DNA of 64,000 nt from Blastococcus aggregatus (GTDB lineage Bacteria > Actinomycetota > Actinomycetes > Mycobacteriales > Geodermatophilaceae): positions 209,062-273,061 of the forward strand of contig NZ_OBQI01000007.1 of assembly GCF_900221005.1 (NCBI RefSeq), written 5' to 3'. Positions 51,309-61,100 of this stretch are shown here, one piece after another; the first letter of the stretch is position 1; each line of letters starts with the position of its first letter. A model generated the notes under the pieces. The model was not told the DNA's origin. It was given only the letters and a program-made list of their open reading frames with translations, and did no database searches. The position numbers and the translations under genes were made by a program.

Positions 51309-53218
51309 CCGGCGTCGGCGCGCGCGCAGACGTGGGCCCGGCGAGCTGGGAGGTCCCGGCTGCAGCCGTCAGCGCCTGGCTGGCCGCTGCTGCGCTGCTG
51401 CTGCCTGTCGGCCGCGGAGTGGCCGCGGTGCTCGACGGCGGCGGCTGGGTCTGGCCGACCGACGGCGCCGCCCTGACCGCCTCGATCGGCGGCCTGCTGG
51501 TCGGGGATCCGGACACCGGCCTCGACGCGAGCCAGGCGGCGGCGCTGCCCGGCACCCCCGCCGTCTACGCCGTCATCGCGGTCCTGCTCGTCGCCTTCCT
51601 CGTCGCCAGCGGAGGTGCCGTCTGGGCCGGACGGCGGTTGCTCGGGACGCCGAGCGGAATGGCCGACCGCAGCCAAGTCGAGCAGGTGCTTGGCCGCTCC
51701 CGGCTGCGTCGCGCCGCTGCCGTGGTCCGGCCCGACTTTCCCACTTCCGCGGGTCGAGGCGGGCGGTCCCCCGAGTCGGATGGCGTGGGCTGGCGGCTGG
51801 GCGTCTGCGCCGTCCCCGCCGGTGGAGAGCTGTGGGTGCCCTTCGACCGGACCACCGGCATCTACGGCCCGCAGGGTTCGGGCAAGACCCTTGACCTGCT
51901 CGCACCGGCGCTCCTGGACGCGCCCGGCGCGGCGCTGGTGACGCTGACCAAGGCCGAGGACCTGCTGCTCACCCTCGACGCCCGCGCCGACGGCGGGCGG
52001 CCGGTCGCCGTGTGCGATCCGTTCGGCTCGGTCCCGGGCGTGCCGGAGCTGGTGTGGGACCCGGTCGCCGGTTGCGGAGATCCGATGGTCGCCGAGCGTC
52101 GGGCGAAGGCGTTCACCGCCGGCACCGTCGCCGGCGCGGTCACCGGGGGGATCTCCGACGGCGCGGCCCGCTTCTACGCCTTCGAGGCGGCCAAGGTGCT
52201 GCAGGCCTACTTCCACGCCGCCGCGCTGACCGGTGGCACCGTCGAGCACGTCCTCGAGTGGGCGGCCCATCCGCAGGCCGCGACCGCCCCGGCCGACATC
52301 CTGCGGGGCCACCCGCAGGCCGCGCCGTTGTGGGACGGGCTGCTGCACGGCGCCATGCAGGGCGACCCGCGCACCGCCGGGAACACCGCCACGACCGTCC
52401 AGCAGGCGCTGGCCTTGTTCTTCCAGGCCGACATCCGCCGCCGCTGCACTCCCGGGCCCGGCCGGCCGGCCACCGAGGTTGCCGGTCTCCTCGCTGCCGG
52501 CGGCACCGTCTACCTGCTCGGGCGCGACGACCCCTACGCCTCCGCGTCCCCGCTGCTGACCGCGCTGGCCGAGCACGTCCTCGATACCGCGCTCCAACTC
52601 GCCGCCGGCTCGCGGACCGGCCGGCTGTGCCCGCCGCTGCTGGCCTGTCTGGACGAGCTGCCGTCCACCGCGCCGCTGCCCACTCTGCGCACTCGCATGG
52701 CCAACGACCGGGCCCTGGGCGTGAGCTACATCTACGCCGCCCAGACCTGGCGGCAGCTGGTGTTGCTCTACGGCGAGCACGAGGCCCGGGCCCTGTTCGG
52801 CCTCACCAACGTCGTGATCGCTTTCGGCGGCGGCAAGGACGGCGATTTCTACCGCGAGCTCTCCGAGCTGATCGGCCGGACCCGCGTGCGCCGCTCCTCC
52901 TACAGCTACCGGGGCGCCGGCTGGGCGCGGTCCACCCACGGCGAGGACACCCCGGTGCTGCGGCCGGAGGAGATCCGCTTGTTGCCGCCCGGCCGGGCGC
53001 TGGTGCTCGCAGAGAACGCGCCGCCGCTGATCGCCCGTCTGACCCGGTGCCTCACGGGGCGCCGGGGCGCCACGCTCTTGGCCGCCCAGGCGGCCGCCCG
53101 CGACCGGGTTATGGCCGCCCGCGGCCGCGGCACCGGGGGAGGGGAGCGCCCCCGCCGCCCCTCCGAGCCGACGGCTGAAGCCGCAGGGACCATGCCCGCG
53201 AGTTGGGAGGTGTCGTGA
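51305..53218 (+). CDS. TraD/VirD4-like coupling protein
   Basis: 637 residues. Two N-terminal helices (about 20-42 and 85-110), then the P-loop TTGIYGPQGSGKTLDLLAPA (Walker A G188-T195) and Walker B LLACLDELPSTAPLP. The segments GVSYIYAAQTWRQLVLLYGE and ALFGLTNVVIAFGGGKDGDF are the TraD/TraG signatures. It should receive the relaxase-DNA complex and hand it to the T4SS. ATG 51305 is fixed by the leader ORF overlap and the first helix. Confidence 0.88.
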   Translation: MTGVGARADVGPASWEVPAAAVSAWLAAAALLLPVGRGVAAVLDGGGWVWPTDGAALTASIGGLLVGDPDTGLDASQAAALPGTPAVYAVIAVLLVAFLVASGGAVWAGRRLLGTPSGMADRSQVEQVLGRSRLRRAAAVVRPDFPTSAGRGGRSPESDGVGWRLGVCAVPAGGELWVPFDRTTGIYGPQGSGKTLDLLAPALLDAPGAALVTLTKAEDLLLTLDARADGGRPVAVCDPFGSVPGVPELVWDPVAGCGDPMVAERRAKAFTAGTVAGAVTGGISDGAARFYAFEAAKVLQAYFHAAALTGGTVEHVLEWAAHPQAATAPADILRGHPQAAPLWDGLLHGAMQGDPRTAGNTATTVQQALALFFQADIRRRCTPGPGRPATEVAGLLAAGGTVYLLGRDDPYASASPLLTALAEHVLDTALQLAAGSRTGRLCPPLLACLDELPSTAPLPTLRTRMANDRALGVSYIYAAQTWRQLVLLYGEHEARALFGLTNVVIAFGGGKDGDFYRELSELIGRTRVRRSSYSYRGAGWARSTHGEDTPVLRPEEIRLLPPGRALVLAENAPPLIARLTRCLTGRRGATLLAAQAAARDRVMAARGRGTGGGERPRRPSEPTAEAAGTMPASWEVS

Positions 53219-53793
53219 CCGAGATCCTCCTGGCGCCCCCGTTTCCGCGACCGCCGCGCTGGGTCCGGCACGCGCTGGAGATGCTGCGGCAGGCCGAGGT
53301 GTCCGGGCTCGAGCCATCGGCCTACGGGCTGCTAGACCGGCCGTGGGACCCGGCGACCTGCTCTCCCCAAGTGCGCCGGGAGCTGTGGTCGTGGATCGAC
53401 GACGTCGCCGGCTGGCTCAACCACACCTACGCCTGGCAAACCGCGCACTTCGTCCCCTCCTGCTGGCCGGCCCACCCGGCACTGGTCCGCGAGCTGGCAG
53501 TCCTCGCGTGCATGCGGGCCGCGGCGGCCGACGCCACGGTTCCCCATCCGATGGAGGAGTGGCACCGCTACGCCCTGCCCGGCTTCTACGCCCGCATGAA
53601 CGAGCGACAGGGCCTCGGCTGCCCACCCGGCCGACATGTCGACTGGCCGGCCCGCTCCTGGGACGCCGACTACCGCACTCCGTCCGCCGTCGCGGAGCGG
53701 CGCCGCCGCTTCGACGCCGACACCGGGGCCCAGTCATCTGACGGGGCACCGGACACAGTCACACTGGACGACGGCGAGGGAGCTACCCGATGA
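53215..53793 (+). CDS. Conserved transfer-region protein (DUF4913-like)
   Basis: 192 residues, soluble. The centre reads ELWSWIDDVAGWLNHTYAWQ, then HFVPSCWPAHPALVRELAVL and EEWHRYALPGFYARM: spaced Trp/His-Pro residues as in DUF4913 proteins of actinobacterial elements. Function unknown. GTG 53215 overlaps the coupling-protein stop and has GGGAGG upstream. The C-terminus is a disordered acidic tail. Confidence 0.65.
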   Translation: MTEILLAPPFPRPPRWVRHALEMLRQAEVSGLEPSAYGLLDRPWDPATCSPQVRRELWSWIDDVAGWLNHTYAWQTAHFVPSCWPAHPALVRELAVLACMRAAAADATVPHPMEEWHRYALPGFYARMNERQGLGCPPGRHVDWPARSWDADYRTPSAVAERRRRFDADTGAQSSDGAPDTVTLDDGEGATR

Positions 53794-54272
53794 GTGCTGC
53801 TCCGCGCCCTGACCGGTCCGACGACTGGGTCGCGCTGCTCGGCGGCGTCCGGGTCAGCCGGCAGTGGATGACTCGCCACACTCCGGAACTGCTGGCCGCG
53901 TGGTGCGAGGCCATGCCCGAGGCCCGGCGGCGCGCCATCGCGGCCGAGATCGTGCGCGTCGCCGCCGAGATGGAGAGCGAGCCGGTCGGCCGCCGGGACG
54001 ACGAGCCTGCAGACCCGGCGTGGGAGGCCGTCGCCCGGCGGATCGATCCGCGCCTCCTGGACGGCCCGGACTGGTGGCCTCTGTCCGCCGCCCTCACCCG
54101 CGCCGCGGCCGCCGGCTACGACGTTGCCGCCGGGCTGCCCGGCCTCGCCGCCGCCCCGCTTCCCGACCGGCATCCGGCGCGGGAGTTGCACTGGCGACTG
54201 CTCGACGACTGCCCGGCCGCCTTGCCCGTTCCCGATGCGGACGGCGGCCCAGCCACGCCGCCGCCCAGATGA
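53790..54272 (+). CDS. Stand-alone copy of the relaxase repeat module
   Basis: 160 residues. Residues about 93-142, DWWPLSAALTRAAAAGYDVA and PLPDRHPARELHWRLLDDCP, match a module found in three copies in the relaxase (for example HWPALRDRLAAADRAGLDAA with PLPDDLPAAALWWRM). The N-terminal half is a helical HTH-like segment (VSRQWMTRHTPELLAAWCEA). ATGA overlap with the 53215 gene. A role in binding the relaxase or DNA is inference. Confidence 0.6.
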   Translation: MSAAPRPDRSDDWVALLGGVRVSRQWMTRHTPELLAAWCEAMPEARRRAIAAEIVRVAAEMESEPVGRRDDEPADPAWEAVARRIDPRLLDGPDWWPLSAALTRAAAAGYDVAAGLPGLAAAPLPDRHPARELHWRLLDDCPAALPVPDADGGPATPPPR

Positions 54273-54380
54273 CCGGTCGTAAACAGCCCCGCCGCGATCC
54301 ACAGGTTGATCGCCACATCCCCACTCACCGGCCGCGGCGACCCAGCCTCGGTGCAGTCCACCAAGTGAAGGAGAGCCGCC

Positions 54381-54677
54381 GTGACCGTCGAGGCGAGCAT
54401 CGACCCGCTCAGCTACGCCGCCTCCCTGCTCGACGCCGTCGGCGCCGACCGAGAGCAAGTCCCCGCACACATCGCCCTGGAGTGCATGCAGGCCGCGGAG
54501 CTCCTCGAGCTGGCCGGTGGGCACGCCGAGCCTGTCCCACTGGTCGACGACGACCCCCGCGCCAGCATCCGCGCGGCTATGGGCGCGCTCGGCCTCGTCG
54601 ACCAGGAGGCCTTCGCGACTCGCTACGTCATCGACGCGGCCCGCGCAGCCCGCCGCGCCCTGCGACAGCTGCGTTGA
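54381..54677 (+). CDS. Small helical hypothetical protein
   Basis: 98 residues, acidic and helical (IALECMQAAELLELAGGHAE, then FATRYVIDAARAARRALRQL). No family recognised. GTG 54381 follows AAGGAGAGCCGCC. It lies 2 bp before the 54680 gene, so the two are probably co-expressed. The 108 bp upstream hold no gene. Confidence 0.6.
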   Translation: MTVEASIDPLSYAASLLDAVGADREQVPAHIALECMQAAELLELAGGHAEPVPLVDDDPRASIRAAMGALGLVDQEAFATRYVIDAARAARRALRQLR

Positions 54678-54679
54678 TC

Positions 54680-56017
54680 ATGGCCACCAGCCTGCAGCAG
54701 CTGCTCGACGCGCTCGCCGAACGCACCGCGGCGCCGACCAGCGTCGCGGCGATCGAGGACGTCACCGGAGCGATGGCCCACCTCGGCCGCGCCATCGCTG
54801 GCATGACCCAGGACGGGCTCACTGCTGGCGTCAGCCGTCGGCAGCAGACCGCCGCCCAGATGACCGCTGCCTGCACGACGGTGGGCCGGCTCTGGCCGCG
54901 CACCGGAGGACCGCTGACCGACCTGGCCGGCGCCGCCGCCGACGTGATCGGCCGCGACCGCGCCAGCATGGGTCGCGGCCACCGGTGGGCGGTCACCGTC
55001 GAACTTGCCGAAGCTGCCGACCACTGCGCCCGGCTGGCGCACCGGCTGCTGCCGCAGGCTGCGGTCGCCGAGCTGGCCGTCGTCCGGAGGCTGGCCGCAG
55101 CCGTCGAGCGCGACGCCCAGGCCGACCCGCCGACGGCCAACGGCGCGGCCGTCCTCGATCGCCTGGTGCCGGTGTCCGGCCTGCCACGAGCCGGCGAGAG
55201 GCTGACCGCAGTCGATGCCGCAGCGGCGCTGACCGCGGCGGTCGACCGATCCCTGCGCAGCGAAGGCCTGACCTTGCGCGACTTTCGCGCCGCTGTGGCC
55301 GCCGCCGAGATCACCAGCGACTGCGCCTCGTCCGTGCTAGCTGCCGCCTCGGGCGACGAAGGCATGCGGCCCCTGCTGGCAGCCGTCGCATGGGAACTCA
55401 CGGGCCGAATCAGCATGACCTTCGACGACGGCCACCGAGTCGGGCCCACTGACCCCCACGGCGTCGTTCCTTGGGCACGCGCCCTCGCCGACACGCTGCG
55501 CAACGACCTCGGGTCCAACGCCGACCGCGGCGCGCTCCGCGACCGGGGCGACCTCCCTCGCCTGACCCGCACGGTCCAGCAGGTGACCAACCAGCTTCCC
55601 GTCCTCGCCGACCGACTCGCCGCGGCCGTCGACCGTTGGTCACGCACCGGTCAGCTCTACGCCGCCGCCCGCGACCTGCCCCGCATGGACAACATGCCCG
55701 ACGACCGGGTGCGGGACGTCATCGCCGGCCGCCGCGTACAGGCCCGCGGCGCCGACCTTGACCGCCTCGGTCGCGCGGTCGCCTCGGCCACCGCGCTGTC
55801 GAGCAGCCTGGCCGACGCCGTGAACCGTGCTGCACCCGCCGCACCTACGAGCCAGCGCCACCTCGCCGGGCTCTACGCGCAGCGCGCTCGAGCGCCCGGC
55901 CCGGGCGAGCGACTGCTCAGCCACGCCGACGACGTGGCCAAGGCAGTCGCACGAGCCCGCTGTGCGCAAGGGATCAACACCCCGGCGCCGGGCGCAGGCG
56001 GCCCTGGCCGCTACTGA
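54680..56017 (+). CDS. Long helical hypothetical protein
   Basis: 445 residues, almost entirely helix-forming and alanine-rich, without membrane segments. Pieces: IEDVTGAMAHLGRAIAGMTQ, VTVELAEAADHCARLAHRLL and LTRTVQQVTNQLPVLADRLA. It may be a rod-like or adaptor protein of the element. I recognise no domain. It converges with the DUF5710-HNH gene, overlapping it by 7 bp at the 3' ends. Confidence 0.65.
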   Translation: MATSLQQLLDALAERTAAPTSVAAIEDVTGAMAHLGRAIAGMTQDGLTAGVSRRQQTAAQMTAACTTVGRLWPRTGGPLTDLAGAAADVIGRDRASMGRGHRWAVTVELAEAADHCARLAHRLLPQAAVAELAVVRRLAAAVERDAQADPPTANGAAVLDRLVPVSGLPRAGERLTAVDAAAALTAAVDRSLRSEGLTLRDFRAAVAAAEITSDCASSVLAAASGDEGMRPLLAAVAWELTGRISMTFDDGHRVGPTDPHGVVPWARALADTLRNDLGSNADRGALRDRGDLPRLTRTVQQVTNQLPVLADRLAAAVDRWSRTGQLYAAARDLPRMDNMPDDRVRDVIAGRRVQARGADLDRLGRAVASATALSSSLADAVNRAAPAAPTSQRHLAGLYAQRARAPGPGERLLSHADDVAKAVARARCAQGINTPAPGAGGPGRY

Positions 56018-56844
56018 CTAGTGAGAGCTCCGCGAATACGCGCCCACAGCTTTCTGCGGGGCGGTTCGGGTGCGGAGGGGCCTTCGTCGTCGCATCGGTA
56101 CTCCGCGGCGGTATGGCTGCCGTGTTCCCCCTGTATCGACGTGGGCAGGAGCGGCATCTTGATTGCCAGGCGCGTCGCGCTCTCCTCAGTCCGACGCCCG
56201 GGATCGGGGGGCTCGACCACCCTGATGCCGGCGTTCGTGAGGATGCCCAGGTCGAGCCGCCACTCATGGGTCGACCGCTTCTCCCAGAGTGCGAAGGCGC
56301 GGTCGATGTGGGCGTCAGCTTCGCCGGGTGACCAGCCGTTGACCGCCCGAAGGTGGGCGGTCGCTTCGGCGGAGGTGCCGGTGACCTCGGCGAAGCCAAA
56401 ATGCGTCGCCCGATGGCAGGACCAACACAGGGCGATCAGGCGCCGCAGCGTCTGCGTGTAGGTGCTCTCGTCGTACTGCCAGCGCTCGTGGGCTTCCAGT
56501 CGCTGACGGTCAGTGCCGCGTGGAGCGCCGCAGGCCTCGCAGCGGTGCCCGGCCCGGCGGTAGACCATGGACCGGAGCGCGTCCCACTGGCCTTCGTCGA
56601 CGCAACTGCGGACGTTGGTGAACCAGCAAGTCGACGGCACCAGGTCGACAAACAGACCTTGGCCGAAGCTGCGGTCCTCCCCGGGCAAGAGCTCGGGTAT
56701 CCGTGATTCCCAGCGCGCGAGCTTCGGGAGCAGTGCCACCTGAGGCGCATACCAGCGGCGAACGTCGGGATCCCATCGGGCACCGGCTGCCTTGGCAGCG
56801 TCCTTCTCGGCGTACGGCACGTCGAGCCACAAGCGATCCGGCAT
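56011..56844 (-). CDS. DUF5710-HNH-type nuclease-like protein
   Basis: 277 residues. Residues 3-40, RLWLDVPYAEKDAAKAAGAR plus DVRRWYAP, are a DUF5710 domain, usually found in plasmid primases and relaxases. Next is an HNH-like zinc module: MVYRRAGHRCEACG, HERWQYDESTYTQTLRRLIA and LCWSCHRATHFGFAEVTG, with two CxxC pairs and the His residues of the HNH fold. The C-terminus resembles a helical homing-type region, then a basic tail. It could nick or cut DNA, for defence or element stability. ATG 56844. Confidence 0.72.
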   Translation of the reverse strand: MPDRLWLDVPYAEKDAAKAAGARWDPDVRRWYAPQVALLPKLARWESRIPELLPGEDRSFGQGLFVDLVPSTCWFTNVRSCVDEGQWDALRSMVYRRAGHRCEACGAPRGTDRQRLEAHERWQYDESTYTQTLRRLIALCWSCHRATHFGFAEVTGTSAEATAHLRAVNGWSPGEADAHIDRAFALWEKRSTHEWRLDLGILTNAGIRVVEPPDPGRRTEESATRLAIKMPLLPTSIQGEHGSHTAAEYRCDDEGPSAPEPPRRKLWARIRGALTSQ

Positions 56845-56926
56845 CGGTACTCCGTACTTACTCGGGGTGCCCTGACTATGCAGCCGGGTACCGACATGAC
56901 GGTTGCCCCCATTCGGCGGGGGCTTC

Positions 56927-57340
56927 TCAAGCCAAAGGCAACTCCCTTACTGACCGTTCGGTGATGACGTACCACCATGGCCCTGGGCCCCTGGTGTCAA
57001 CGATCTCCTCGATGTCGTCCCACCGGCGAACCATCCACGTCAGCCAACCCCACGTCGTTTCATCCCGCTTGCCGCCGATCCGGAAGACACGCAGGCCCGA
57101 CTCCCGGATCAAGTGCACTTCGGCCGGCCGGGTACGCATTCGCCTGTCCCGGCCAATGGCGATGAGGCCTCGCGCCGCCACAGCTGGCATCCAGTCGGGG
57201 TCCAGCGTGCCGTATGGGCATTCGGGGATCAGTGGATGGCCGACATGAACGGTGTCAAAGCGCGCGGCGGTGAGAGCCTTGCCGAGCCCGAGCGCGCTCT
57301 CGTCCACGTAGAAGCGCAGACGTTCGCGATCGGCCACCAC
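56927..57340 (-). CDS. PIN-like toxin (VapC45 type)
   Basis: 137 residues. RLRFYVDESALGLGKALTAA has the D-E start of PIN-like domains; IPECPYGTLDPDWMPAVAAR and LIAIGRDRRMRTRP carry the second acidic/basic set of the VapC45/DUF5615-like group. It would cut RNA. GTG 57340 lies 6 bp after the stop of the antitoxin gene, so antitoxin is made first. Confidence 0.75.
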   Translation of the reverse strand: MVADRERLRFYVDESALGLGKALTAARFDTVHVGHPLIPECPYGTLDPDWMPAVAARGLIAIGRDRRMRTRPAEVHLIRESGLRVFRIGGKRDETTWGWLTWMVRRWDDIEEIVDTRGPGPWWYVITERSVRELPLA

Positions 57341-57346
57341 GAGACG

Positions 57347-58039
57347 TCAGGCGGCCGCGCGCTTCAGCTCGTACCGGACCGCGGCGTCGACGAGCGAGCG
57401 ATTCAGCTCGTACATGTCTGCCACAGAGTCAGGCGTTTCTCCCGCACGGATCAGCTCTGCGATGACCTCAGTAGGGACGTTGCGAACAACTGGCTCCCCG
57501 TAGCCGCGAAGCGGATCGACCTGTACCTCAGCGATGTCCGGCATGGGATGCAGTAGTCGGGGCTCAGGAACATCGCCGTCTGTCCACTCGAGCGACCCCC
57601 GGAACGACTCGGCATGCTGAGACCAGAGAAGACGCTGGTTGCTCCTCACCACGACGAGCTGCAACGCGCTGTCGAGGCCGACCTCGTCTTGCACCGCTCG
57701 GACCAGTTCCTGACCCTCCGCGTACAGCCAGGTCCGCGCTGAGGCCAGCGGATACGGCGTTTCGAGCTCTCGGCGCAGGCGTTCCACCGCTGGCCGCATC
57801 CGGATCATCGGCACCCCGGCGTCACGGAACTCCGCGAGCAACCGAGTCTCTACAAACTCGCCCCACGTGGCGGTGTCCTCGTTGGTCCGCTCCTGCCTGA
57901 TGACCGGCGGATACGACTTGGCTCCGCGGTTGTAGCCGTCGATCCACCGGCGGGCTGTCCCGCCATGAAGACCGAGGATGCGATCGACCTGGGCCATCGA
58001 GTACACCGGGCGGTCCACCAGCCGGGCGACTCGGTTCAT
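57347..58039 (-). CDS. DUF433-type antitoxin with N-terminal HTH (VapB45 type)
   Basis: 230 residues. The N-terminal part RPVYSMAQVDRILGLHGGTA and RRWIDGYNRG is a MerR-like HTH. The C-terminal part GEPVVRNVPTEVIAELIRAG, then ETPDSVADMYELNRSLVDAA is DUF433. This fusion is the partner of PIN-like toxins in the VapBC45 family. It should bind its own promoter in the 140 bp upstream. The pair may stabilise the element. Confidence 0.78.
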   Translation of the reverse strand: MNRVARLVDRPVYSMAQVDRILGLHGGTARRWIDGYNRGAKSYPPVIRQERTNEDTATWGEFVETRLLAEFRDAGVPMIRMRPAVERLRRELETPYPLASARTWLYAEGQELVRAVQDEVGLDSALQLVVVRSNQRLLWSQHAESFRGSLEWTDGDVPEPRLLHPMPDIAEVQVDPLRGYGEPVVRNVPTEVIAELIRAGETPDSVADMYELNRSLVDAAVRYELKRAAA

Positions 58040-58138
58040 GAGCGCATCTTGTCAGGGAGGTATGACCGAGCGCTGGACAAGCGGCATGCGGCGCAGGACT
58101 GTCACCCGACAGTGATGGGACCCAGACCGTGGCGCGTC

Positions 58139-58155
58139 CTCCCGGCTGCCGGGAG
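58139..58155 (-). terminator. Hairpin after the relaxase gene
   Basis: CTCCCGG-CTG-CCGGGAG, 7 bp perfect arms and a 3 nt loop, 26 bp past the relaxase stop and within the antitoxin promoter region. Confidence 0.45.
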
Positions 58156-58180
58156 TGAACGCGTCCCGGAAGCCGAACCT

Positions 58181-61100
58181 CTACCGGGGTTGGTGCAGCT
58201 CAGGTGGCGTGCTGTGGGACGGCCGTCCCGTCTGACCCGGCCGCTGAGGATCCGCGTATGGGGGCGTTGAGCGGTGCGCCCGGTGTGGACCAGTCGGGGT
58301 CCTGCGAGGCGCCGAGGTGATCGGTTCGGTGTCGAGCACGGCCTTGTGGACGGTGCCAGGCGGCACGCCGAGAGCCTCGGTGACCCGGTCGATGTGTGCC
58401 AGCCACCGGCTGGGTGGCAGGGCGACGATGGTGGCGCTGACGTCGTGCAGTGCTGCGCGGAGAGCTGCGGGGCTCCTGTCGGAGAGCGCGGCGGTAAGGC
58501 GGGCGTCGAGAAGGTTGTCGGCGAGGCTGCTCGAGGCGTCGATGGCCCTCCGTAGCGCGGTGGCCCCCTCGCGGTGGAAGAGGTCGGCGGGATCGAGCCC
58601 GTCGAACAGGGCGAGTCGGCGCGGGTCGTCCCCACGGGTGGAGAGCTGCCAGAAGATGCGCTCTGCGGCCTGCTGTCCGGCGGTGTCGTCGTCGGTGGCC
58701 ACGAGAATGCCGGGGCCGTGGAGGCGTATGTAGGGGCCGAGGAGGTCTGCTTGTCGGTCGGTCAGGGCGGTCCCGAGGGCGGCGACGCCGACGGTCTGTT
58801 CGCCACCGGCCAGAGTGAGGGCGATGGCGTCCAGCGGTCCCTCGACGAGAGCCGGGGTGGCTCCCGCGGCCAGCGCAGCTCGGCTCTCATGGAGCCCGAA
58901 CAGGTGCTCGCCCTTGCGGTACAGGTCGGTGCCCGGGGTGTTGAGGTACTTGGGTCCGGCGCGTCCGTCGTCGGGTGCGGTGGGGTTGCGGCGGGCGACG
59001 AAGCCGACGATGACGCCGTCGCGGCTAAAGATGGGGAAGGTGAGCCGGTCGCGAAACCGATCGATCAGCGCTCCGGTGCGAGCGCGGAGGGCGAGGCCTG
59101 CGGCGAGCAGCTCTTGGTCGCTGGCGCCGAGGCCGCGCAGGTGGTCGACGAGCGCGGTCCAGCCGGCGGGGGCGTAGCCCGCGGTGAACCGGGGATCGGC
59201 GGTGAGGTCGGTGCCCAGCCGGTCGTGCAGGTAGCCCGCTGCCCAGGAGTGGCGGTAGTGGTCGCTGGAGAAGGCGGCGGCCTGGGCGTTGAGCTCGATG
59301 AGCCGGTCGCGGCCAACGATGGCGGTGGCCCAGAAGTGTTGCTCGAGGAGGTAGTCGGCGTCGTCGGCGACATCGACCCCGCCGGTGACGGTGAAGGGGT
59401 CCGGCGTGCGATACCGCGGCGGCCACGCCGGCGGAGGGGTGTCGTAGTTGGGGTCGAATGGCGCGTCCTCGTCGCAGGGCAGCCCGTCCGCCGGGTCAGT
59501 GGTGGCGGTCTTGGGTGCGTGCACGGGCGGCAGTAGATGCGCATCGTCGGGGGGCTGCAGATCGGCCGGCAGGGGTTCGGGGTCGTGCACGGGGGCCGGG
59601 TCGGTGAGGGCGGCGATCTGGAGGACCAGCGCCTCGGCCAGCCCAACCGCGTCGTCGGTCACTGCGGGCGGCAGGCCGGTGAGTGCGGCGGTGAGCAGGT
59701 CGGCGGGACGCCATCCGTTGCGGGTGCCGGTGGTGACCGCGGTGACCAGCGCCGGCCACGCCGGGTCGGCCAGCACACCTTGGGCCTGCTGGTCTGGGAG
59801 CAGGTCCAGCAGGGTGGTGCACCAGTCGGGGCGCGGTCCGGCCGTGCCCGGCCCAGCGGGAACGCTGGCCGGGGCGACGTGGGGTGCCATCCGCCACCAC
59901 AGGGCCGCGGCGGGCAGGTCGTCGGGCAGGGGACGTTGTGCAGCAACGGCGGCGAGCATGCCGGCGGCATCTAGACCGGCACGGTCGGCGGCGGCCAGCC
60001 GGTCGCGGAGTGCCGGCCAGTGCTCGTCGCGGCGGATGCGGGGGGCGATGCCGTCGGCGAGGGCGGACCACACGGAGCTGTCCCGGGTGGGGCCGGTAGC
60101 GGTTACGGCCTCGTCCAGGCGTGTCTGAGATTGGCGTTCCGCAGCCTGCCGCCGGGGCGGTCCGGTGGGGCGCCGGTCGCTGTCGGGAACACTGAGCGCG
60201 GCGCGCCAGACGGCGAGGTCCGCACGCAGCGACCCGTGATCCGGGCCCAGCAGCGGTCTCGCCCAGGTGGGCGCGGTGGCCGCGGTCATGCCGGCGCTGT
60301 TCTCTCCGACCCGTGCCGCGCAGGCGATGACGTGATTGGCGCGGGCGGTCAGATAGGGCCCCCAACGCGGATCGTCGACCAGTGCCGCCGGTATCCCGGA
60401 TAGCCACCGCAGCGGACCTGCCGGACCCGACACGGGCAGCCGGTGATCGAGGACGGCAGCGGGGTCGGTCGCCGTCTCCAGTTCCCGCGCTTCGACCGTC
60501 GTCCTCAGTACGGCGGCAGGGTCGCAGCCTTTGAGTGCGAGCAGCGCCAGGTGTCCGCGCAGCGTCGGCCACGCCGGCGCGGCGGTCAACCCGGCGTGCA
60601 GGCGCTCGGCGGCGTTCTCCAGTTCTTCTGCAGTCACGGCACCCAGGCGGTGGTCGGCGGCGACGTGTAGCGCGTCGGCGTACCGGGTGGCGGCCTCGTG
60701 CAGCAGCTCGGCCGGGTCAGCCAGTGCCCGGCGGGCGCCGGCCGCGGAGGTCTGGGCGCCGTCGCGGGCGAGCATGCCGACCAGCAGGTCGGTGGCCGTG
60801 GGCGGGGACACGGCGGCGGGGGTGACGATGCTGTGCGGATCACCGTCGCCGATGGTGGCCAGGTATAGGTGGTTCGCGGCGCGCCCCCGGGACAGCGCCA
60901 CATAGAGCAGCTGCCGGGACTCGGTGCCGCCGAGAACGGTGTGGCAGACCTCGGCGGTGACGCCCTGGGCGCCGTGCACCGTAGTCGCGTAGCCGAGCTG
61001 CACGTGCTCGGCGACGTAGCCCGCCGGCAGGCTGATCCGCCGTCCGGTGTCCGTGTGCACGACGTCGAGGGAGCCGTCGCCGCCGACGGCCCGGACGGCG

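Noticed and set aside
51065..53317. A 750-codon minus-strand frame
   Set aside because: Antisense shadow of the coupling protein, which has clear Walker motifs on the plus strand.
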